Origin: Myxocyprinus asiaticus
Lineage: Eukaryota > Chordata > Actinopteri > Cypriniformes > Catostomidae
Direction: 5' to 3'
NCBI RefSeq assembly: GCF_019703515.2
Contig: NC_059393.1
Location: 8,945,501 to 9,009,500, forward strand
Length of the DNA stretch: 64,000 nucleotides
This document shows positions 55,671 through 64,000 of the stretch, piece after piece; position 1 is the stretch's first letter, and every line of letters starts with the position of its first letter. A program made the translations under genes and the position numbers. The notes under the pieces were generated by a model. The model did no database searches. It worked only from the letters and a program-made list of their open reading frames with translations, and was not told the origin of the DNA.

Positions 55671-56642
55671 TTAAAATACTTTAAAGGAGTTCTCATCAAA
55701 AAATCCTCCACTTGCAGCAATGACAGCTTTACAGATCCTTGGCATTCTAGCTGTCAGTTTGTCCAGATACTCAGGTGACATTTCACCCCACACTTCCTGT
55801 AGCACTTGCCATAGATGTGTCTGTCTTGTCGGGCACTTCTCACGCACCTTACAGTCTAGCTGATCCCACAAAAGTTCAATGGGGTTAAGATCCATAACAC
55901 TCTTTTCCAATTATCTGTTGTCCAATGTCTGTGTTTCTTTGCCTACTCTAACCTTTTCTTTTTGTTTTTCTGTTTCAAAAGTGGCTTTTTTATTTTTTAT
56001 TTTATTTTTTTTGCAATTCTTCAGAATCAGAATGAGCTTTATTGCCAAGTATGCTTACACATACAAGGAATTTGTCTTGGTAACAGGAGCTTCCAGTGTA
56101 CAACAATAAAAAAAAAAAAAAACAGCAGCAAGACATAGATAATAATAAAAAAAATAAAAAATAAAACTAATTATACACATATGTACAGACACACACATAC
56201 ATACACATGGGTAGTGCAAATCTAATACAATCTGCTATCTGTTATGTACAGTGCAAAAAAGGCCTGCAAATTCTTCCCATAAGGCCTGCACCCCTGAGTC
56301 TTCTCTTTACTGTTGTACATGAAACTGGTGTTGAGTGGGTAGAATTCAATGAAGCTGTCAGCTGAGGACATGTGAGGCGTCTATTTCTCAAACTAGACTC
56401 TGATGTACTTATCCTCTTGTTTAGTTGTACATCTGGCCTTCCACATCTCTTTCTGTCCTTGTTAGAGCCATTTGTCCTTTGTCTTTGAAGACTGTAGTGT
56501 ACACCTTTGTATGAAATCTTCAGTTTTTTGGCAATTACAAGCATTGTATAGCCTTCATTCCTCACAACAATGATTGACTGACGAGTTTCTAGAGAAAGCT
56601 GTTTCTTTTGGTTTTTTTTTTTTTTTTTTTTTTGGTTGCCAT
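55671..56642 (-). pseudogene. Tc1-type transposase lacking its catalytic core
   Basis: Begins at ATG 56642 with a poly-lysine run encoded by a T-tract (56617-56633). Then comes the helix-turn-helix region (RNEGYTMLVIAKKLKISYKG, VHYSLQRQR) and the GRPDVQLNKR and TVKRRLRGAGLMGRI segments. The LINE fragment at 56022-56265 interrupts the reading. A degenerate stretch (ATFETEKQKEK) then leads directly, at about 55895, to the C-terminal piece DLNPIELLWDQLDCKVREK, ending at 55671. The stretch from the first catalytic Asp to just before DLNPIE, including the second Asp, is deleted. Only the final Glu remains. Non-functional. Confidence 0.8.
56022..56265 (-). mobile_element. L2/CR1-like LINE 3' fragment (third copy)
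   Basis: Same 3' end as the copies at 10722 and 51091. Flanked by GCAATTCTT (56013-56021) and GCAAATTCTT (56266-56275), a near-perfect target duplication. About 244 bp, strongly 5' truncated. Confidence 0.85.
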
Positions 56643-56987
56643 TTTTGACCTAAAGACATGCCAGTCTATTGCATACTGTGGCAACTCAAAAACAAACACA
56701 AAGACAATGTTAAGATTCATTTAATGAACCAAATAGCTTTGAACTGTGTTTGATATAATGGCAAGTGATTTTCTAGAACCAAATTAGCAAATTAGCATGA
56801 TTACTCAAGGATACGGTGTTGAAGTATTTTTTTAATTTTTTTTTTCAAATAGTGATGGTGCTGTTTTTACATCAGTAATGTCCTTACTATACTTTGTGAT
56901 CAGTTGAATGCCACATTGGTGAATTAAAGTACCAATTTCCTTCCGAAACAGCGAAATCTGTACATTATTACAAACTTTTGACCGCCA

Positions 56988-56988
<1 letters not shown>

Positions 56989-57056
<68 letters not shown>
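56989..57056. repeat. (TA)n microsatellite
   Basis: About 33 TA units starting at the Tc1 target TA. Confidence 0.95.
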
Positions 57057-57061
<5 letters not shown>

Positions 57062-59387
57062 CAAATATTGTGAACAAATTGTGAAAGATACTGTGACCGG
57101 TAGAGAATGCACGGATTAAGTACGTTTGTTGCCAAAGAGATGTTGCCCATCACAACTCTTGAAAAGTCTTTCAAACAGTTTTTTTTAATTCTGTTTGAAC
57201 ACATTTTTAATTGCACTTAATTTTTTCAGTTTCATTTAAATTTTTGGTTAAAATCAATATAAAATAAAGTTCAAAGTTTGAAATCAAGCTGCCTTGCGTT
57301 ATTGTGTAGGCTATTGCTTAACGAAAATTACCCCATAGTGCCACCTAGCGTCCAAGCAGCGGTAATACCGGTGTTAGTCGGTTTGAACTAATACACCGCA
57401 TCTGTGTGAAAATTATGACACCGTGGAAAGTCTAGGCAGAAAACACAATTTTGAAACACACTCAAGAGATCTGTTCTCGGTGGATACAATTCTTTATTAA
57501 TCAACTTGTCTTTGTGTTTACCTGTTTGTCCAAACAGCATATCAGTGGGAAACAAATGAGTTATTTATCATTTGCAATGAACATTCCTTGAGCTGTTGTC
57601 TGTAACAGAATGTATGCGCCCTCTTGTTGTACCTGAGGTTATTACATCTAAGCAACTCAGTCACAGCTCGATGTAAAGACCTGGGTATAGTTCATTTTTG
57701 TGCGTTCCAGATCGGATCACGCCTAGTCGACCGCGTTGCTTTCAAGTATACTCTTCCGACCGTGAACGAAAGCTTTCGCCGTATTCGGACTGTCGCCGTG
57801 TACTGTGCTGATGACGAAATTTTCATCACGCATACTGGACAACCGAAGCATACTTTGGCCTTAATGGTGACATGTGACCAGCGTGCTTTCACCACGTTTT
57901 AGCATTCATGCACACACAGGCATACACCAAACAGATCAGAACTGCTCATAAAACGGCCATGAGGTCATCGTCTGCAGAGGAAGAGAAAACGCCTTAGTCT
58001 GTGTGGATTACGAACTATAAATAGTAAATTATGAGTTACACAGTGTTATTCAACTGCTAAATTGTACGGCAGACAGCAATACTGGCCATATGTCTCTGTG
58101 AGGGCAAAAAAACAACAACCAGAATGGTCTGGCACCTGTCTGAAACCTCAGCACTTGTAAATAACAATAACTCAATAACCTCACCATGTTTTTTTCACCC
58201 CAGTATAAAACAGCTTTGCATTAGGTCATGTAAATATTAAATGCTGTAGGCAGGGATACATTCACCTCACTTCATTATTTGCTTTGAACTACTGTTGTGA
58301 AATGTCATGTTACTGTTGTATCAAAGTAGTTTGATAGTTAGATAATTAATTACATGGAACAGTACAAAATACAAAGCTAAAGAAGTTTTTGACCACTGTA
58401 TTTAGTTACAATTGTCTATGCCTACCAACAAGAAAATGATTCGTCAAAAGTGTGCACATTACCAGATTTTCTTAATGTACAACTGGCTTTACTTAGCAAA
58501 CACAGGCAATAAATAACCATTGTTATGTGCAGAAAAAAAGGCAACTTATTAATAAAATATGTATCTTCTTGTAAATAGCTCCCTCTGGTGGATCTAAAGA
58601 GCTGTTAAACTGTTTTTTGTTTATCAGATTCTCAGAAGCAGTAGCACAAAGACATAATTTTATCAAAATAGATGGTGATTCAATAAATGGTTCTTTAATA
58701 ACTTATTTCCACATACTTTTACAGAATTTCTTACAATATAAAAAATACCAGACTATTCTGAACGTATAATTTACCCAGTCATTCCAGTACATGTTTCGGT
58801 CTCCCAGAACATAAAGTAGTATGTCACTTTGTCCTCACGACATACAGTATATAAACAATACAATAACATTTTTATATCAAACACGTGAGTGTCTGTGAAA
58901 TTGAGAGCCTCCTGTTTTACAACACTCACGAGCCCTTAATTGTTCAAAACAGATCAAATTGCATAGCATGGTGGTCACAACTACTTTAGCACAGTAGAAG
59001 GAAATCTTAATCTTATCCAGATGAGTTATGAAAGTCCTAGAAAATAAGTGTGATACAGTTTACCACAGCGTGTATGAAGCTTAATGGTTATTACTTCCCT
59101 GAACACAGAAAACACCTCCTCTGAAAAAATGCTCAACATGTTTGCGCATGCGCAATGTGTTTACCGCCTTCAATTCAGGTTGTCAAGGTTGCCAAGTCCG
59201 CGGTTTTCTTATAAACTGTTGCCGCCGATTGAAGGTTTGATGCACTGGCCCATGTAGGCTACTTATAGTTGTTAAAATGCTCCAACACCACGCAACAACG
59301 CACATACAATTAAATTTTTTTCTTACGCTGTGTTTGTGTAAGCACATGAGAGCCACTCCCTTAAGAAAATTAACCATGGTCTTATTA

Positions 59388-59392
<5 letters not shown>
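57057..59392. other. Non-coding, no supported gene
   Basis: 57690-57905 is relatively GC- and CpG-rich with open frames on both strands but no recognised domain; probably an unclassified repeat. 59195-59260 (TTGCCAAGTCCGCGGTTTTC) resembles a fish repeat. No gene called. Confidence 0.4.
59142..59155. promoter_or_regulatory. NRF-1-type palindrome
   Basis: TTGCGCATGCGCAA is a perfect palindrome matching the NRF-1 consensus (YGCGCAYGCGCR). It could mark a promoter, but no transcript start or exon can be tied to it. Confidence 0.3.

Positions 59393-59443
<51 letters not shown>
59393..59443. repeat. (TA)n microsatellite
   Basis: About 25 TA units followed by a T/A-rich tract to 59474. Confidence 0.95.
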
Positions 59444-59448
<5 letters not shown>

Positions 59449-59483
59449 ATTTTTTTTTTAAATTTTTTTTTTTCAGAAACAAT

Positions 59484-60411
59484 GGTTCCCTTTCAATTCG
59501 GTTCACTTCGACATTGCTATGGGAAAGTACTTCCCTCTATGACCTAGTACAATATGCCAATCTTTCTGATTGGCAGTGGTGTTTGAGCCCACCCCTTCAG
59601 GCGCACACTTGGCCTGTATACTGTAAGCGGGCGATCAATCACCATTACTTCAGATTTTTCTTCCTTCACGACTACGAACATTCAACTTTGTCTAGGAAAC
59701 CTTCTCGGCTTCGCCGTCGAGATACACGTACAGTGGACTGTTTTTCTCTGCAAGACGCCAGCAGGACGATGTTTTTTCGCCACCTCGCCGTCGAATGCGC
59801 CCTCGGTGAATGGGACTTCACTTCAGACGATCACCGCTTTGACCACGCATTGCCTCAGTGAGCACCTACCCGCTTTCCCGCAGCATTCCGGCAGGGTATA
59901 TGTACAGTCAATATATATTTATATACTGTATATACATGCTTAAAACATGTATTTAAAGTCATTGGCCTGCGGCCCGTGACTCTTTATACATATCAATAAT
60001 TAAGTGTTATTTTCCTGGGAGTGTAATGTCACGTAGCGCGGCGGGATGGGATTATTTTTCCCATAGCAATGTTGAAGTGAACTGAATCGAAAGGGAACAT
60101 CTCCAGTTACGCATGTAACCTTGGTTGCCTGAGATGAAGGGAACGAGACATTGCAAAAGCTAGCCGCACTACTACTTCAGTTGATTGAGGTGAGAGTAAT
60201 GCCCTGTGTCCCTCAGTCAGAAAAATCTAATGTAATGGTGATAAAGCGCCTGCTTATATAGGCCAAGTGTGTGCCTGAAGGGGTGGGGCTCAAACACCAT
60301 TGCCAATCAGAAAGATTGGTGTTAATGTAAGTGTTTCAACTAGGTCGTCGAGGAAAGTACTTTCCCATAGCAAGGTCTCGTTCCCTTCATCTCAGGGAAC
60401 CGAGGTTACAT
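59484..60411. mobile_element. Compact DIRS-like element with internal complementary region
   Basis: The left terminal repeat (59484-59666) pairs as inverted repeat with the right one (about 60181-60411), sharing TGCTATGGGAAAGTACTT, CCAATCTTTCTGATTGGCA, GTGTTTGAGCCC, ACCCCTTCAGGC and ACACTTGGCC. At 60059-60099 there is a complement of the extreme left end, directly followed at about 60112-60154 by a complement of the extreme right end. Such a fused copy of both outer ends next to the right repeat is the internal complementary region of DIRS retroelements. The body (59667-60050) has a short open frame but no RT or tyrosine recombinase, so this is an internally deleted derivative. Confidence 0.6.
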
Positions 60412-60850
60412 GTATAGCCGGAGACATTTTAATGTGGATATTGTAGTTACCAACCACGGTTAATTTTTGTAATGGTCGTGATTGAGCTTCTCTTAGCATT
60501 TATGAACGCACAGTGGACATCAAGATTTTTGTGTTGTTTCTCATATGACACACAAGTCACATCAACTACTTTTTTGATGGTTACTTTTGGGTCCTTTTCT
60601 ATGCTTTAAAGAGAAGCACTATCCTCTGCCATTTTATAAAAAAAAAAAAAAAAGAAAAAAAGATGGACCATGATATTTCCTTTAGGGTAAACTATTTCTT
60701 TACTTGCTTTATCAGGAAGACTAGCCTACAGGTCTAATATTTTGAACAATTTCCTTCTCCACTGAGTAAAATATGGAGACTGCTAAATGAATATGCAAAC
60801 AGCACCATCAATAAGACAACAACATGATTTAATTCAAGATTTAATTTAAA
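60412..60850. other. Non-coding, no gene seen
   Basis: A-tract near 60640-60660. Presumed region beyond the 3' end of the receptor gene. Confidence 0.4.
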
Positions 60851-60872
60851 TTCATTTTACATGCAAATACTC

Positions 60873-60878
60873 TTTATT
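60873..60878 (-). promoter_or_regulatory. Polyadenylation signal
   Basis: AATAAA on the minus strand (TTTATT on plus), about 95 bp after the TGA of the candidate terminal exon. Places the likely transcript end at about 60850. Confidence 0.5.
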
Positions 60879-60970
60879 ACCATTACAACACAAAGATAGA
60901 AACCAGCGACACAAGTAGGTATGCCTCCATCTATGTACTGAGCCTGACTCTCATCCTGAATCTCATAGTA

Positions 60971-62650
<1,680 letters not shown>

Positions 62651-63083
62651 TTTTTTTTCTCCCCTTTTTCTCCCCATTTTGTAATTCCCAATGCGCTCTA
62701 AGTCCTCGTGGTGGCGTAGTGACTCGCCTCAATCCGGGTGGCGGAGGACGAATCCCAGTTGCCTCCGCGTCTGAGACCATCAATTCGCGCATCTTATCAC
62801 ATGGCTTGTTGAGCGCGTTACCACGGAGACATAGCGTGTGTGGAGGCTTCACGCTATTCTCCACATAATGCACAACTCACCACATGCCCCACTGAGAGCG
62901 AACCACATTATAGCGACCACGAGGAGGTTACCCCATGTGAACCGGGTCTACCCTCCCTAGCAACCGGGCCAATCTGGTTGCTTTGGAGACCTGGCTGGAG
63001 TCACTCAGCACGCCCTGGATTAAAACTTGCGACTCCAGGCGTGGTAGTCAGCGTCTTTACTCGCTGAGCTACCCAGGCCCCCC
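62651..63083 (-). repeat. Cyprinid-type tRNA-derived SINE
   Basis: Minus-strand head GGGCCTGGGTAGCTCAGCGA (box A) and a mutated box B (GTCGCAAGTTTTAATCC). The body has CCCGGTTGCTAGGGAGGGTA, GGTAACCTCCTCGTGGTCGC and GGCGGAGGACGAATCCCA (plus strand), and the 3' end is A-rich (T-tract 62651-62658). ATTTATT on both sides may be the target duplication. About 430 bp, a length and composition well known in cyprinid genomes. It sits in the presumed receptor intron. Confidence 0.85.
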
Positions 63084-63446
63084 TATTTATTATTTTAATC
63101 AAATACCATTACAACAAAACTTATAGTCTCACGAGCCTTAATCACACATAACAAAAACAATTCTTGACAAAGTTTTTGATTCACTAAAATGACTGGGTTG
63201 AAAAGAGTTATTAGTTCTAGAGCTGGTGCTGTATGTTTTGCGACATATTTTCAAAAGAAATGACTCATAAGATTAATTTATTCGGATATCTGACTATCAT
63301 GCTGTAGATTTAAATATCCGGCACATAAGAGTAATTTGTTTGGGAATCAAACTACAGTGGTCACACTGTGTGTTTTGCGCTGCTATAGCAGTGTTGCAGT
63401 GCCGCTGACTGGTAACACAGGAAACACTGTCAAGAGGATTTAATAC
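63084..63446. other. Presumed intronic sequence, no exon seen
   Basis: AT-rich; searched on the minus strand for TM1-3 exons of the receptor without success. Confidence 0.4.
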
Positions 63447-63956
63447 TGCCTTCACATGCTGTCGGAATTATCATAAATGTGAGTTTCCTACTCCGAAGTT
63501 GCACATGAACGCCCCCTCAAGTCATAATTATGATTGGTAAACTCTAAGATAATGTTGATAGCTGAGTATCAGAGTTGGGAGAAGATGTAAACCTTCAACA
63601 ATATGGTGAAGGAGAGTACAGTTTCAGTAGTCAATGATGGTTTCATTCTTTTTTCTAAATGCAGCTACCATATTATCGCTTGCCTTTTCAGTCTTATACA
63701 TTTATGTATTTCTGGAACTATTTGATGCTTATTGTTCATTTTTACACCGAGAAAGTAGCTTGTATTTGACCAAAATTCCATTATTATCAGCAAGTTGGCT
63801 AGCATGTATTTCGGTATCAAAATAAGAGTTCCCCAAGAAATATACATGAATAAACCTGGCACCCTGTTTCCAAAAACAAAGGACTTGAATGTGACATGCT
63901 TGTTATTACGACTTCAGAAGTGGGAAGTGGGATAATTCTGATAGCACGTGAAGGCA
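63447..63956. mobile_element. Small inverted-repeat (MITE-like) element
   Basis: TGCCTTCACATGCTGTCGGA (63447) and the complement of TGCCTTCACGTGCTATCAGA (ending 63956) are inverted; the similarity continues through AATTATC, TCC(T/C)ACT and GAAGT. About 510 bp, no transposase. The target duplication is not clear. Confidence 0.6.
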
Positions 63957-64000
63957 ACATACATCAGCAGATGAATGCATGTTTGATAACCATTAACTGA

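Larger units (their letters stand above)
55509..56988 (-). mobile_element. Tc1/mariner element 3, internally deleted, with LINE insert
   Basis: Ends CTGGCGGACAAAAGTTTG at 55509 and the complement of CTGGCGGTCAAAAGTTTG ending at 56988; TA follows at 56989-56990. The arms are long: about 170 bp of the left end (…GGCATTCAACTGATCACA…) pairs with the right end. The transposase gene is broken and lacks its core; a LINE 3' end is inserted in it. Flanked by microsatellites on both sides, so the left TA is obscured. Confidence 0.85.

Noticed and set aside
55236..57440. A single larger transposon enclosing Tc1 element 3
   Set aside because: Weak similarity between flanks (GGTGTATGGTGTTA and CGGTGTCATAATT on the opposite strand), but no matching target duplication could be found.
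59514..59861. 115-residue frame in the DIRS-like element as a functional gene
   Set aside because: No RT, recombinase or clear gag motif; it begins inside the terminal repeat.

Overview
This window looks like intergenic, transposon-rich DNA from a teleost fish, most likely a cypriniform (carp/minnow group). The evidence is the mix of repeats: Tc1/mariner elements with fish-type inverted repeats, hAT elements with 8-bp target duplications, a Harbinger element, L2/CR1-like LINE 3' ends, a LINE with a restriction-like endonuclease, DIRS-type inverted-repeat elements, tRNA-derived SINEs, and abundant CA/TA/CT microsatellites. No bacterial-type operon, CRISPR array or phage gene is present. Most open frames are repeat-derived or random.

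Layout. 1-1903: truncated copy A of a gag-only LTR retroelement (minus strand) whose coding region is mostly minisatellite. 4500-13195: a degenerate ACTTA-rich array broken up by insertions. The first is a 5'-truncated LINE with a restriction-like endonuclease (4839-10460), itself interrupted by a Gmr1-like Ty3/gypsy element (6147-8899, target duplication CCCAG). The second is an L2/CR1-like LINE (10722-13085, minus) interrupted by a Tc1 element (10900-12145). 13196-24740: microsatellites, an internally deleted IS630-like transposon (16705-17844) and long unannotatable stretches with some enhancer-like sequence. 24790-27120: a composite GTTCGTGAA-type repeat. 29429-34453: DIRS-like repeat, a small common fish repeat and a Harbinger element. 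36096-40118: SINEs, a Tc1 fragment and two hAT elements. 41005-48212: L2-type LINE 3' end, MITE ends and a second Tc1 copy. 50649-54613: a hAT element holding a LINE fragment and intact-ended copy B of the gag-only LTR element (52002-54226, target duplication AATTG). 55509-56988: a third Tc1 element, internally deleted and carrying a LINE insertion. 59484-60411: a compact DIRS-like element.

The only host protein-coding gene I can support is at the right end on the minus strand. Four or five terminal exons (60971-62388) encode TM4 to the cytoplasmic tail of an adhesion-class G protein-coupled receptor, most like the ADGRG7/GPR128 group. Its 5' exons lie to the right of the window or were not found.

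Nested insertions give relative ages. The ACTTA array predates the RLE LINE, which predates the Gmr1-like element. The L2-like LINE predates Tc1-1. The third hAT predates both its LINE fragment and LTR copy B. Tc1-3 predates its LINE insert. Every autonomous-type element visible here carries inactivating lesions. The most unusual items are the twin gag-only LTR elements with modular peptide minisatellites, the Gmr1-type integrase-first gene order, the DIRS-like element with a recognisable internal complementary region, and the RLE LINE landing inside a simple-sequence array.
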